A stretch of 64,000 bases of DNA from Thalassobacillus devorans MSP14 (GCF_000496835.1 NZ_KI543236.1:826901-890900); one strand, 5' to 3'. Shown: positions 39,405-49,518, numbered from the stretch's first letter. The notes: generated by a model from the letters alone, not told the origin. Numbers and translations: made by a program.

Positions 39405-39688
39405 TGACGAAAGCTACAATTGAAGAAAAACAGTATCTCGTCAGGTTCAAAGCAGATAAAGAATCCCACTTGAAAATAATTAATCAGTCTATCTGTCTGG
39501 AGCACTGTCCGGATAAGCCTTGCACATACTTTTGTCCAGGAGAAGTTTACAAATTCGAAGGGGATCGGATTCAGGTGGGGTATGAAGGATGCCATGAATG
39601 TGGCAGCTGCCGGATTGGCTGCCCGCATAATAATATCGAATGGAAATACCCAAAAGGAGGCCATGGAGTCATCTTCCAGTTGGCATAA
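39404..39688 (+). CDS. fixX: Ferredoxin-like protein FixX
   Basis: A 94-residue ferredoxin-like protein. Cysteines occur in CLEHCPDKPCTYFCPGEVYK and CHECGSCRIGCPHNNIEW, as in FixX, where they bind [4Fe-4S]. It interacts with FixC. GGAAGGTGATG precedes the ATG inside the end of fixC. It is the last gene of the fixABCX operon. No nif genes are nearby, so a role in nitrogen fixation cannot be assumed. Confidence 0.93.
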   Translation: MTKATIEEKQYLVRFKADKESHLKIINQSICLEHCPDKPCTYFCPGEVYKFEGDRIQVGYEGCHECGSCRIGCPHNNIEWKYPKGGHGVIFQLA

Positions 39689-39821
39689 CTTCCTGTGTTA
39701 TCCCACGTACTTTAAAACAGGAATATTAGGTGGGATAACACTTTATTTAACCTTTACAATATCAGAAAATTACGAAAAATAACAAGCGGAAATTTTAAAT
39801 ATCCTGAAAGGAGGTAGCGGG

Positions 39822-40142
39822 ATGTTGAATTTTGTGGAGTACTATCCACGTCAACCAATCATTATCGGAAAAAAAGACTTACAGGTATTGCGGACGCTGA
39901 CAAGGAATCGAACAATGGATGATCACTGGCTCGTAGTTATGAAAGTAGTAGATTTAGAAGGGGGGCACTGGGTTTGGAAGGTGTCATTGCTGACTTCTAA
40001 TCCGGAAGGTATCTACGATATTAATGCGAAAGCCTTGTTTGAAAAAAAATGTTCTACATTTCATGAAGGACTGGACATGATCAAGGATTGGGAAGTCAAG
40101 CTGTCAGAAGATCGCTGGTTTGAAGAGAAACGCGTCACCTAA
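39822..40142 (+). CDS. Hypothetical protein
   Basis: A 106-residue soluble protein, unrecognised, with aromatic-rich strands (DDHWLVVMKVVDLEGGHWVW) and a helical C-terminus. CTGAAAGGAGGTAGCGGG before the ATG is an excellent site. It lies 133 bases after fixX in the same direction, and a terminator follows its stop, so it could be read through from fixABCX. Confidence 0.6.
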   Translation: MLNFVEYYPRQPIIIGKKDLQVLRTLTRNRTMDDHWLVVMKVVDLEGGHWVWKVSLLTSNPEGIYDINAKALFEKKCSTFHEGLDMIKDWEVKLSEDRWFEEKRVT

Positions 40143-40171
40143 ACACGTCTGTCATCTAAGACGTGTTTTTT
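40141..40171 (+). terminator. Terminator after the hypothetical gene
   Basis: AACACGTCT pairs with AGACGTGTT, followed by TTTTT. Confidence 0.9.
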
Positions 40172-40224
40172 GTGTCCAGGAAATTATCAAATATAATAAT
40201 AGTGAATAGACTCTGCAGTGGGCT

Positions 40225-40717
40225 TCATCCAGTTACAGCGCCCAGCCACTCGCGACATAAGCAACCCGTCTTGCGGAAGGGGAGGACGCCTTCCTCCAGC
40301 CGTTTTGCTTATGCGTGTCGTGTCTACCAGGGCGCTTGCACTTTTCTTTGTCCAGCTCGAGCGCCCAGCCACTCGCGACATAAGCAACCCGTCTTGCGGA
40401 AGGGAAAGACACCTTCCTCCAGCCGTTTTGCTTATGCGTGTCGTGTCTACCAGGGCGCTTGCACTTTTCTTTGTCCAGCTCCAGCGCCCAGCCACTCGCG
40501 ACATAAGCAACCCGTCTTGCGGAAGGGAAGGACGCCTTCCTCCAGCCGTTTTGCTTATGCGTGTCGTGTCTACCAGGGCGCTTGCACTTTTCTTTGTCCA
40601 GTTACAGCGCCCAGCCACTCGCGACATAAGCAACCCGTCTTGCGGAAGGGGAGGACACCTTCCTCCAGCCGTTTTGCTTATGCGTGTCGTGTCTACCAGG
40701 GCGCTTGCACTTTTCTA
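40225..40717. repeat. Four tandem family B repeats, 123-bp period
   Basis: Four nearly identical units start at about 40236, 40359, 40482 and 40605, exactly 123 bp apart. Each contains CCACTCGCGACATAAGCAAC, an inner GGAAGG/CCTTCC hairpin, TTTTGCTTATGCGTGTCGTG and GGGCGCTTGCACTTTTC, so each unit can fold into a long stem. Because 123 is a multiple of three, several frames stay open across the block. Those ORFs lack ribosome-binding sites and are not genes. Confidence 0.92.
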
Positions 40718-40781
40718 ATATTGAAACATACTTCCAAGTATCTGATAATAGGGTAGGAGAAAGAAAAGGGGGGAATAACAT

Positions 40782-40988
40782 ATGATGGAAATAGGTGGTT
40801 TTCTGTTTTTCGGAGTGTTCTTCGTTCTTCTGTTGTTCGTGTTGAATATCGTAACCAGCATTTGGGCCTATCGTGATTCCAAGAGAAAAGGGAAGAGCCA
40901 GGAGTATGCTCTTATCATCCTGATTGGTACTTTGTTTTTCCCAATCATCGGACTGATCATTTATTTGATCATACGGAATGATGGTTGA
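40782..40988 (+). CDS. Small membrane protein, PLDc_N-like
   Basis: A 68-residue protein with two membrane segments (FLFFGVFFVLLLFVLNIVTSI and ALIILIGTLFFPIIGLIIYL) separated by the basic loop WAYRDSKRKGKSQEY. The pattern resembles the phospholipase D nuclease N-terminal domain that occurs as stand-alone small proteins. Two ATG codons adjoin (40782, 40785) after AAAAGGGGGGAATAAC. Array 3 starts directly after the stop. Confidence 0.65.
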   Translation: MMEIGGFLFFGVFFVLLLFVLNIVTSIWAYRDSKRKGKSQEYALIILIGTLFFPIIGLIIYLIIRNDG

Positions 40989-40999
40989 TTTTTTCTAAT

Positions 41000-41132
41000 T
41001 GTCTAGTAACCGTTTAGCATGTCTGGAAAATTTTAAGGAATGTCTAGTAATTTCAAAAAATGTCCAGTAAGTGCAATGAATTGTCTAGTAAGCTGTACCT
41101 TATTTCTAGTAAACAGGTATCCTGACCAGTAA
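41000..41132. repeat. Array 3 of TGTCTAGTA motifs at 20-21 bp period
   Basis: Seven copies start at 41000, 41020, 41041, 41061, 41082, 41103 and 41123 (spacings 20, 21, 20, 21, 21, 20). Variants are TGTCTGGAA, TGTCCAGTA, TTTCTAGTA and TGACCAGTA. The mixed 20/21 spacing breaks any reading frame. It lies between convergent genes and ahead of a terminator. Confidence 0.85.
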
Positions 41133-41151
41133 AAGCCTATGATACATAACC

Positions 41152-41183
41152 AAAAGGCTGTGCCAAATAGAGCACAGCCTTTT
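41152..41183. terminator. Bidirectional terminator
   Basis: AAAAGGCTGTGC pairs with GCACAGCCTTTT. Confidence 0.9.
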
Positions 41184-41206
41184 CTGGCTTCACTGTAGGG
41201 AGTATT

Positions 41207-41410
41207 TTATTTGTCTACCACCTTGAACAGGTTGTCGTGCCACTGATAGGCGTGTTTAGACAGGTCTTCCGGTGATTCGTTCCTTGGGGAAGCATTCCTG
41301 ACAATCTCCTGCTGATGAACGGGGAGTTTTTCATAAGCGTCCCTAAGTTCACTTGTAGATACCATATGCCGTTTCAGTTGATAGAGAAAATCGTTCAGTT
41401 CATCCATCAT
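41207..41410 (-). CDS. Hypothetical 67-residue protein
   Basis: A soluble, mainly helical protein opening MMDELNDFLYQLKRHMVSTS, with the turn SPRNESPEDLSKHAYQWHD. It is not recognised. GAGGAGGTAGAT precedes ATG 41410; the in-frame TTG at 41428 is upstream of that site. Monocistronic between a terminator and the BI-1 gene. Confidence 0.6.
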   Translation of the reverse strand: MMDELNDFLYQLKRHMVSTSELRDAYEKLPVHQQEIVRNASPRNESPEDLSKHAYQWHDNLFKVVDK

Positions 41411-41492
41411 ATCTACCTCCTCTATCAACTATCTACCTCTTCAGAGAAAAATTAAAACCTGCAACCAGACAGAAACTGATTGCAGGCACATA

Positions 41493-42227
41493 TTAACGGT
41501 TTCTTAATTTCGCCAGCAGACGGAGCATTTCAATGTACAGCCAGACAAGAGTAACTACTAATCCGAAAGCTCCATACCATTCCATATGTTTTGGTACATT
41601 ACGATTGGAAGCCCGTTCGATAAAATCGAAGTCAAGGACGAGGTTCAAAGCAGCGACTGCTACGATGACCAAACTGATTCCGATCCCAAGCAGGCTTGAT
41701 TCATGAAGCAGTGGCAACTGGATTGATGTAAAGCTTCGGAGGATAATGTCCAGCAAGTAGACGAGAAAAATTCCGAGCGTGGCAGCAAAAACCCCTAACC
41801 GGAAATTCTTCGTCACTTTGATGATCCGCAGTTTATAAGCGATCAGCAGAGCGAATAACGTCATTATGGTAAGCAGTGCCGCCTGGATGACTATACCTTC
41901 ATATAAGTTTGCATAATGAGCCGAAATGGCTCCGATAAATAATCCTTCCAGTGCAGCATAGACAGGCGCTGTAATTGGAGCAGCTTTCGGGATGAACGCG
42001 GTGATCAAAGCAAAAATCAACGAACCGATAATCCCGATCCAGATATAAGCTGTCACCGGTTGATTGTTGTAATAGAGGTTCCATGTATAATAAGCAGTCG
42101 CCATCAAAATAAAAAGAAGGATAAACACTTTATTCACCGTTCCTGCCAGTGTCATCGTCCGTTTACCTGATTTGGCCCGCTGCCTGCCGAAGATATTGTC
42201 ATTCAACGTCGGATTTGCCGTCCTCAT
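41493..42227 (-). CDS. Bax inhibitor-1/YccA-family membrane protein
   Basis: A 244-residue protein with seven membrane segments after a cytoplasmic N-terminus (NPTLNDNIFGRQRAKSGKR). Recognisable elements are GLFIGAISAHYANLYEGIV and the late AALNLVLDFDFIERASNRNVP followed by KHMEWYGAFGLVVTLVWLYI, typical of the bacterial TMBIM/YccA group. Such proteins are calcium-leak channels or regulators of membrane proteases in other species; the role here is unknown. AAAAAGGAGCGTGGC precedes ATG 42227. Confidence 0.87.
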   Translation of the reverse strand: MRTANPTLNDNIFGRQRAKSGKRTMTLAGTVNKVFILLFILMATAYYTWNLYYNNQPVTAYIWIGIIGSLIFALITAFIPKAAPITAPVYAALEGLFIGAISAHYANLYEGIVIQAALLTIMTLFALLIAYKLRIIKVTKNFRLGVFAATLGIFLVYLLDIILRSFTSIQLPLLHESSLLGIGISLVIVAVAALNLVLDFDFIERASNRNVPKHMEWYGAFGLVVTLVWLYIEMLRLLAKLRNR

Positions 42228-42302
42228 ATGCCACGCTCCTTTTTCCTGATAGGCTAGTCTATGCTTCCTGGTTTCCATTGTATGCATTCGAAGCCCCTAT
42301 GT

Positions 42303-42332
42303 AAAAGGAAAAAGCCCCTGAAAACAGGGGCC
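42303..42332 (-). terminator. Terminator after the Pmp3-like gene
   Basis: On the minus strand GGCCCCTG-TTTT-CAGGGGCT is followed by TTTTTCCTTTT. Confidence 0.85.
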
Positions 42333-42343
42333 ATGTTCCTTTA

Positions 42344-42508
42344 TTAAACGGTGCCAAGCTCTTTGTTACGTACAACTAAGACAGCGTGGATCGCACCTGG
42401 AATCCAGAAAATCGCTGTAAGAATCAAATTCATCAATGCTGTCATTGGTCTACCTGCCATGAATACTGCTAAAGGCGGCAGCAATACTGCCAGAATATAT
42501 TTTAACAT
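42344..42508 (-). CDS. YqaE/Pmp3-family small membrane protein
   Basis: A 54-residue protein of two membrane helices: MLKYILAVLLPPLAVFMAGR and LMNLILTAIFWIPGAIHAVL, ending VVRNKELGTV. The LLPPLAV and WIPGAIHA motifs define the Pmp3/YqaE family, stress-related membrane-potential proteins. AAAGGAGGCATTCGATT precedes the ATG. Its own terminator separates it from the BI-1 gene downstream. Confidence 0.9.
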   Translation of the reverse strand: MLKYILAVLLPPLAVFMAGRPMTALMNLILTAIFWIPGAIHAVLVVRNKELGTV

Positions 42509-42595
42509 AATCGAATGCCTCCTTTAGTGTAGTACATACCACAGGAAAGCAGGCATTAATCTTCTTATCACTAAAAATAGGTAGAATAGCTCATA

Positions 42596-42625
42596 AAACA
42601 GGCAGCCATATATCTGGCTGCCTCT
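42596..42625 (-). terminator. Terminator after ilvA, end of the ilv-leu operon
   Basis: On the minus strand AGGCAGCC pairs with GGCTGCCT, followed by GTTTTATG. Confidence 0.75.
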
Positions 42626-42628
42626 ACA

Positions 42629-43618
42629 TCATACGACCTGGTATTTATTTTTCTGTGATAAGGATTGGATCGATGGTAATTTAGAAATGTCCATATTACC
42701 GCCACTTACTACCACTCCGCATTTTTCGGAACTGATTTTTTCATGATAGAAAAGGAGGGCAGCGAGTGCTGCAGCACCTGCACCTTCCACCATCGTCTTT
42801 TCCCGTTCCAGCATGTGGACCATGGTTGTCGCTAATTGTTGATCAGAGACAGTCACGATGTGGTCGACATATTTGCGAATGATCGGATAGGTCAGTTCAC
42901 CAGGACGCTTGACGGCGATTCCATCAGCAATGGTGGAAACAGAAGGGAGCGAAGTTGACCCTTTGGAATGAAATCGATTGTAGGTCGCACTTGCACCTTC
43001 TGCCTGGACGCCGATCACCTTGATGCTCGGATTGATATTTTTTGCTGCAAAAGCGATTCCGCTGATCAGACCGCCGCCTCCTATAGGGACGATCAGTGTA
43101 TCAAGGGAAGGCTGTTCCTGCAGCATTTCGATGGCGATGGTTCCTTGCCCTGCCATGACATCGGGATCATCGAAAGGGTGGATAAAAACAGCTTGTGATC
43201 GTTTTTGTTCCTGGATGGCCGCTTCATAAGCTTCCTGGAACGACTCACCAGTCAACACGATTTTTGCCCCGTAACCTTCTGTTGCTTTCGTCTTTGCCTT
43301 TGGAGTATTGGCTGGCATGAATATTTTAGCATCAATGCCGCGTTTAGCGGCTGCCAGGGCAACGCCCTGGGCATGATTGCCGGCTGAAGCAGCAATTACT
43401 CCTCGTTTCATTTCGTGCTGCGTCAATTGTGAGATTTTATAGCTGGCACCTCTGATTTTGAAAGCGCCTGTCTTTTGCTGGTTCTCCATCTTCATAAACA
43501 CTTTTTTTCCTGTTTGTTCATTCAATGTCTTTGAAGTGGTGAGCGGGGTACGATGCACAACAGAGGATAGCTGTTCCATTGCATCCGCCACCTTGGTTAA
43601 TAATAACGAATTCCCAAT
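42629..43618 (-). CDS. ilvA: Threonine ammonia-lyase without regulatory domain, probable ATT start
   Basis: A PLP enzyme that deaminates threonine to 2-oxobutyrate, the first step to isoleucine. The PLP lysine lies in TGAFKIRGASYKISQL; the ligand loop is ASAGNHAQGVALAA and the glycine loop PIGGGGLISGIAFAAK. It lacks the C-terminal ACT-type allosteric domain. The only GTG (43591) has no site. AAGGAG lies nine bases before an in-frame ATT at 43618, and the intervening residues (SLLLTKVADAMEQLSSVVHR) look like true family sequence. I therefore propose ATT initiation, giving 329 residues. It follows leuD by 58 bases and is probably the last gene of the operon. Confidence 0.8.
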   Translation of the reverse strand: MGNSLLLTKVADAMEQLSSVVHRTPLTTSKTLNEQTGKKVFMKMENQQKTGAFKIRGASYKISQLTQHEMKRGVIAASAGNHAQGVALAAAKRGIDAKIFMPANTPKAKTKATEGYGAKIVLTGESFQEAYEAAIQEQKRSQAVFIHPFDDPDVMAGQGTIAIEMLQEQPSLDTLIVPIGGGGLISGIAFAAKNINPSIKVIGVQAEGASATYNRFHSKGSTSLPSVSTIADGIAVKRPGELTYPIIRKYVDHIVTVSDQQLATTMVHMLEREKTMVEGAGAAALAALLFYHEKISSEKCGVVVSGGNMDISKLPSIQSLSQKNKYQVV

Positions 43619-43675
43619 GTCTTCACACTCCTTGAAATTTTATTTGTTCCTTTCCCGGGTTCATTACCATAAGAC

Positions 43676-44269
43676 TCATCCGGTAATTTGCTGGCGTTGT
43701 TCGTAGGCTGTTATTTTATCTTCATTAGTCAATGTGACGGCGATTTCATCCCAGCCATTCAACAGCATCTGTTTGTGATAATCAGAGATATCGAAATTGA
43801 AATTGAATTCTTTCTCCCCAACGACCAGCTGTTTTTCTAAATCAACGGTCAATTTAAGCTTTTCATGCTCTGCTTTTTTGATGATGGCCTGTGTCTCGTC
43901 TTCTGTCAGTCTGACAGGGAGGATGCCGTTTTTGACACAGTTATTATAAAAAATATCGGCGAAGCTTGGTGCGATCACCACTTTGAATCCATAATCCAGG
44001 ATGGCCCACGGCGCATGTTCCCGGGAGGAGCCGCATCCAAAATTATCACCGGCCACCAGAATGGAAGCATCGTTATACTTCTCCTTATTCATTGTAAAGC
44101 TGTCGCGTTTTTCTCCTTCTTCATCAAACCGCCAGTGATAAAAAAGAAATTGGCCGAAGCCCTGGCGTTCGATCCGTTTCAAAAATTGTTTCGGAATAAT
44201 CTGGTCGGTATCGACGTTGGCACGGTTCAATGGGTAGACAAGCCCGGAATGAACGCGAATCGGTTCCAT
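43676..44269 (-). CDS. leuD: 3-isopropylmalate dehydratase small subunit LeuD
   Basis: A 197-residue swivel-domain subunit that, with LeuC, isomerises 2- to 3-isopropylmalate. Marker motifs are NVDTDQIIPKQFLKRIERQG, LVAGDNFGCGSSREHAPWAI (substrate loop) and SFADIFYNNCVKNGILPVRL. AGGAGG precedes the ATG, 12 bases after the leuC stop. Confidence 0.97.
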   Translation of the reverse strand: MEPIRVHSGLVYPLNRANVDTDQIIPKQFLKRIERQGFGQFLFYHWRFDEEGEKRDSFTMNKEKYNDASILVAGDNFGCGSSREHAPWAILDYGFKVVIAPSFADIFYNNCVKNGILPVRLTEDETQAIIKKAEHEKLKLTVDLEKQLVVGEKEFNFNFDISDYHKQMLLNGWDEIAVTLTNEDKITAYEQRQQITG

Positions 44270-44281
44270 GGTAAAAACCTC

Positions 44282-45703
44282 CTATCTGTTTACTGCTGTA
44301 TTGGTATATTTTCTTACGTCCACAAAATGTCCTTCCAGCGCAGCTGCTGCCGCCATTTCCGGGCTGACCAGATGTGTGCGCGCACCGTTTCCTTGTCTGC
44401 CTTCAAAGTTCCGATTGGAAGTAGAAGCGCAGCGCTCTCCTGGAGGAACGATATCGTCATTCATCGCCAGGCACATGCTGCATCCTGCATCACGCCATTC
44501 GAAACCAGCTGTTTTAAAAATAACGTCCAGACCTTCTGCTTCCGCCTGTTCCTTGACTGTCTTCGAGCCAGGTACAACCAGAGCGGTAACTTTATCATGA
44601 ACTTTTCTGCCACGGACAATTTCCGCTGCTTTTTTCAAGTCGCTCAATCGGGAGTTGGTGCAGGATCCGATGAAGACATGTTCGATTTCCACGGAATCAA
44701 TCGGCTGATTGGCTTCCAGTCCCATATAGGAAAGGGCACGTTCTACTGCATCCTGTTCGTAATCTTTTTCCTGGCTGGCTGGGTCAGGTACATTGGCGCT
44801 GACTGGAATGCACATGGATGGGTTTGTTCCCCATGTAACCTGGGGCTCAACTTCATCAGCATTGATTTCGACGGTGGCGTCATAGCTTGCACCTTCGTCG
44901 GTGGCTAGGGCACGCCACTTTTCTGCCGCTTCATCAAAAGCTTCTCCATCCGGAACATGGCGTCTGCCACGAAGATATTCAATGGTAGTGTCATCCGGTG
45001 AAATCAGACCGGCACGGGCACCTGCTTCAATCGACATGTTGCAGACAGTCATCCGTTCTTCCATGGAAAGGTTGCGGACGGCTTCACCCGTGTACTCGAT
45101 TACGTAGCCGGTACCAAACCGTACTCCGTACTTTGCGATGACGGCCAAAATCAGGTCTTTAGCCGTAACGCCTGTGCCTAGCTTGCCATTCACTTTAACC
45201 TCAAGCGTTTTCGGGGGTGCCTGGCCAAGTGTCTGGGTGGAAAGCACATGCTCCACTTCACTGGTACCAATTCCAAAAGCGAGTGCACCGAATGCACCAT
45301 GGGTAGAAGTATGGCTGTCACCGCAGACAATTGTTTTTCCCGGCTGGGTGAGTCCGAGCTCCGGTCCGATCACATGGACGATCCCCTGATCGGGATGGTC
45401 GATGTCAGCAAGAGGTACACCGAATTCTTCACAGTTTTCTTTCAATGTGTGCATTTGTTTTTTTGAAACTTCATCTTTGATAATGTGCCGTTGCTTCGTT
45501 GGAACGTTGTGATCCATCGTAGCAAATGTCAATTCGGGACGCCGTACTTTCCGCCCCTTCATCCTCAATCCTTCAAAAGCCTGGGGAGAAGTGACTTCAT
45601 GAATCAGATGCAGATCGATATAAAGAAGGTCAGGCTTTCCAGGCTCCTGATGGACGATATGATTATTCCAAATCTTTTCGATGATTGTTTTCGGCTGGGT
45701 CAT
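44282..45703 (-). CDS. leuC: 3-isopropylmalate dehydratase large subunit LeuC
   Basis: A 473-residue aconitase-family subunit. Motifs: [40 protein letters not shown] (first cluster cysteine), then [12 protein letters not shown] (other two cluster cysteines) and [10 protein letters not shown]. It carries the [4Fe-4S] active site. ATG 45703 follows GTGAGGAG; the in-frame GTG at 45712 is inside that site. Between leuB and leuD. Confidence 0.97.
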   Translation of the reverse strand: MTQPKTIIEKIWNNHIVHQEPGKPDLLYIDLHLIHEVTSPQAFEGLRMKGRKVRRPELTFATMDHNVPTKQRHIIKDEVSKKQMHTLKENCEEFGVPLADIDHPDQGIVHVIGPELGLTQPGKTIVCGDSHTSTHGAFGALAFGIGTSEVEHVLSTQTLGQAPPKTLEVKVNGKLGTGVTAKDLILAVIAKYGVRFGTGYVIEYTGEAVRNLSMEERMTVCNMSIEAGARAGLISPDDTTIEYLRGRRHVPDGEAFDEAAEKWRALATDEGASYDATVEINADEVEPQVTWGTNPSMCIPVSANVPDPASQEKDYEQDAVERALSYMGLEANQPIDSVEIEHVFIGSCTNSRLSDLKKAAEIVRGRKVHDKVTALVVPGSKTVKEQAEAEGLDVIFKTAGFEWRDAGCSMCLAMNDDIVPPGERCASTSNRNFEGRQGNGARTHLVSPEMAAAAALEGHFVDVRKYTNTAVNR

Positions 45704-45730
45704 TGATTTCACTCCTCACTTCCATAAAAA

Positions 45731-46837
45731 TCATGCATAAGCGCTCATGATACAGCTGGCTGCATCACTTTCTGTCAGATATTCAACGACTTTACGAGTC
45801 ATGTTCGTTGTATTTGTTTCAATTCCATTCGCTACTTTCAAGTCTTTCGTATGGTAACCGGTGTCGACAACTTCTTCTACAGCTTTTTCAACACAGGCAG
45901 CTTCTTCTTCCATCCCGAAAGAATGGCGAAGCATCAATGCCGCAGATAAAATCATAGCTAGTGGATTGGCAATATTCTGCCCGGCAATGTCCGGTGCAGA
46001 CCCGTGTACTGGTTCATACAGTCCGATACCATCGGAACGAAGACTTGCAGATGGCAGCATGCCAAGGGAACCGGTCAGTACGGATGCCTCGTCACTCAGG
46101 ATGTCACCGAACATATTTTCCGTGACGATGACATCAAACTGAGAAGGGTTCTGGATCAGTTTCATTGCCGCTGCGTCAACCAGCATATGCTCGACCGTGA
46201 CATCCGGATAATCTGCTTTTTTCTCTTCGACGATTTCACGCCACAGCTTACTGGATTCCAGTACATTGGCTTTATCTACTGAAGTAAGGTGATTGCGGCG
46301 CAAACGTGCACTCTGGAATGCTTTATCTACGATCCTTTCAATTTCGTGTCGTTCATAGAAAAGGGTATCGACAACCGACTGTCCGTTATCCTGTCGTTCG
46401 GAAGGGGTACCGAAATAAAGGCCGCCGGTTAATTCGCGAACAATCAATAGATCACTGTCTGCAACAAGCTCTTCCTTAAGCGGGGAGGCACCAAGCAGTT
46501 TCTTGAATCCTTTGACAGGGCGAAGGTTGGCAAACAGGCCAAGTTCTTTCCGGATACCGAGCAATCCTTTTTCAGGACGAAGGTGGGAAGGGAGGTCATC
46601 CCATTTTGGACCACCGACAGCACCGAGCAGGACAGCATCCGCCCGTTTACAGGCCGTGACTGTTTCCTCCGGAAGGGGAGTACCATGCTCATCGACAGCC
46701 GTACCGCCGATGGCATGTGTTTCAAATGTAAAGGAATGCCCATATTTCTGAGCAACTTCTTCAAGCACGGAGCGGGCAGATCCGATAATTTCCTGACCGA
46801 CTCCATCTCCAGGCAGCAGTACGATATGTTTGTTCAT
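45731..46837 (-). CDS. leuB: 3-isopropylmalate dehydrogenase LeuB
   Basis: A 368-residue NAD-dependent decarboxylating dehydrogenase. Opening MNKHIVLLPGDGVGQEIIGS, then the substrate motif RPVKGFKKLLGASPL, VRELTGGLYFGTP, and the metal/NAD region DVIVTENMFGDILSDEASVL and HGSAPDIAGQNIANPLAMIL. Third step of leucine synthesis. GGGAGGAAATTTT precedes ATG 46837; the TTG at 46852 is upstream of the site. Confidence 0.97.
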   Translation of the reverse strand: MNKHIVLLPGDGVGQEIIGSARSVLEEVAQKYGHSFTFETHAIGGTAVDEHGTPLPEETVTACKRADAVLLGAVGGPKWDDLPSHLRPEKGLLGIRKELGLFANLRPVKGFKKLLGASPLKEELVADSDLLIVRELTGGLYFGTPSERQDNGQSVVDTLFYERHEIERIVDKAFQSARLRRNHLTSVDKANVLESSKLWREIVEEKKADYPDVTVEHMLVDAAAMKLIQNPSQFDVIVTENMFGDILSDEASVLTGSLGMLPSASLRSDGIGLYEPVHGSAPDIAGQNIANPLAMILSAALMLRHSFGMEEEAACVEKAVEEVVDTGYHTKDLKVANGIETNTTNMTRKVVEYLTESDAASCIMSAYA

Positions 46838-46875
46838 AAAATTTCCTCCCAATAAAAGTAGTGGTCCTTTGACAT

Positions 46876-48420
46876 TTATACGTGTGCTTGTTTTTGTTGC
46901 TGAACGTGCTGTGTTACGAATACCCGGTTGACAGCATTCAGAAATGCATTCGCTGAAGCTTCCAGAACATCCTGAGCAGTACCGCGTCCGCTTGTTTCCG
47001 TGTTATTGACAGTCATTTTCACATGAACTTCTGCCAAAGCATCACGGCCTTTGCCGATCGAACTCAATTGGTAGTCCTCCAGGTGGATCTCTTCATGGAC
47101 AAGGCTCTCAAGTGTGTTGTAAATCGCTTCGACACTTCCCTGGCCGGTACCGGCATGCTCGAGTCTCGTTCCTTCCGGAGTAGTCAAAGCGACCGTTGCC
47201 GTTGGAAGGTTGGCAGAGCCATATTGGACCTGGAAAGCTTCCAGCTTATATTTTTTGATGGCGGCACTGTCGACTTGCGTATCCATCAGGATAGTGAACA
47301 GGTCATCGTCCGTGACTTCTTTCTTCTTGGCAGTCAATTGTTTAAAGGCTTTGAACGCTTCTTTCATTTTTGCATCGTTGAAGCGATAGCCAAGCTCATG
47401 AACCTTTTCTTTAAATGCATGGCTGCCGGAATGCTTTCCAAGCACCATGTTGTTTGATTTCACACCGACCATCTCCGGTGTAATAATTTCGTAAGTGGAA
47501 GCTTCTTTTAAAACGCCGTCCTGATGAATTCCTGATTCATGGGCAAAGGCGTTGCGTCCGACCACTGCTTTGTTTCCAGGAACCATCATGCCGGTCAGCT
47601 TGCTGACCATGTCACTCGTCCGTTTGATTTCTTTCAAGTTCAGGCTGTTTGTATACGGATAGACATCCTGGCGAATTTTCATCGCGACTGCAATTTCTTC
47701 AAGAGACGCATTGCCGGCCCGTTCGCCGATGCCGTTGATCGTACCTTCCACCTGGGTTGCACCATTCTCAATGGCTGCAATCGAGTTGGCTACTGCCATG
47801 CCAAGATCATCATGACAATGGGCGGAAAGAGAGACTTTATCGATATTAGGAACATTTTCTTTCAAATGACGGAACAGCCTGCCGTATTCTTCCGGTGTCG
47901 TATAGCCGACCGTATCCGGGATGTTGATGACGGTAGCACCGGCATTAATGACAGCTTCGATGATTTTGACAAGAAAATCTCTGTCTGTCCGGGTAGCGTC
48001 TTCAGCCGACCATTCGATATGGTGAAATTTTTGTTTGGCATAAGCAACTGTTTCGACGGCAGTCTGTAAAACTTCCTCAGGTGTTTTTTTCAATTTATAA
48101 GTCATGTGAATGGGGGAGGTGGCAAGGAAGACGTGGAGACGAGGCTCCACACCATCCTTCAAAGCTTCCCATGCTGTATCGATATCACTTTTTACTGCGC
48201 GAGCCAATCCTGTAACCGAAACATTCTTGATGGTTCGGGCAATTTCACTTACCGCTTCGAATTCTCCTTCAGAGGAGGCAGGGAACCCGGCTTCCATAAT
48301 GTCGACCCCGAAGCGCTCCAGCTGCTTGGCGATCTCGATTTTTTCCAGTTTGTTCAGATTGACTCCGGCTGATTGTTCACCGTCACGAAGGGTGGTATCA
48401 AACACCTTCACATGGGTCAT
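46876..48420 (-). CDS. leuA: 2-isopropylmalate synthase LeuA
   Basis: A 514-residue enzyme condensing acetyl-CoA and 2-oxoisovalerate, the committed step to leucine. The TIM-barrel metal motif [20 protein letters not shown] opens it; later [20 protein letters not shown] and [13 protein letters not shown]. The C-terminal LeuA dimer domain (from about residue 390) is the leucine feedback site. The start codon follows the ilvC stop by 4 bases, with GGAGGTG overlapping that stop. Confidence 0.97.
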   Translation of the reverse strand: MTHVKVFDTTLRDGEQSAGVNLNKLEKIEIAKQLERFGVDIMEAGFPASSEGEFEAVSEIARTIKNVSVTGLARAVKSDIDTAWEALKDGVEPRLHVFLATSPIHMTYKLKKTPEEVLQTAVETVAYAKQKFHHIEWSAEDATRTDRDFLVKIIEAVINAGATVINIPDTVGYTTPEEYGRLFRHLKENVPNIDKVSLSAHCHDDLGMAVANSIAAIENGATQVEGTINGIGERAGNASLEEIAVAMKIRQDVYPYTNSLNLKEIKRTSDMVSKLTGMMVPGNKAVVGRNAFAHESGIHQDGVLKEASTYEIITPEMVGVKSNNMVLGKHSGSHAFKEKVHELGYRFNDAKMKEAFKAFKQLTAKKKEVTDDDLFTILMDTQVDSAAIKKYKLEAFQVQYGSANLPTATVALTTPEGTRLEHAGTGQGSVEAIYNTLESLVHEEIHLEDYQLSSIGKGRDALAEVHVKMTVNNTETSGRGTAQDVLEASANAFLNAVNRVFVTQHVQQQKQAHV

Positions 48421-48424
48421 ATGC

Positions 48425-49444
<1,020 letters not shown>

Positions 49445-49518
49445 TCATCCTCCAAAATTTGTATTTTAATGTTTTTGTAAACGATATAATAGGGTGACTA
49501 TATGATGGTCCGGGTAAT

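Noticed and set aside
40225-40717. Possible CRISPR array
   Set aside because: The units are 123 bp and identical throughout, with no short repeat alternating with unique spacers, and no cas genes are present.
40163-40756. Long open frames of 148-197 codons on both strands across 40.16-40.76 kb
   Set aside because: They arise because a 123-bp tandem repeat is a multiple of three. They have no ribosome-binding site and the peptides are simply the repeat translated four times.
41000-41132. CRISPR-like short direct repeats (TGTCTAGTA arrays)
   Set aside because: A 9-bp motif every 20-21 bp leaves only 11-12 bp between copies, far too short for spacers.
43865-44908. A 347-codon plus-strand frame opposite leuD and leuC
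   Set aside because: It is the shadow of two well-conserved genes on the other strand and lacks a ribosome-binding site or family pattern.
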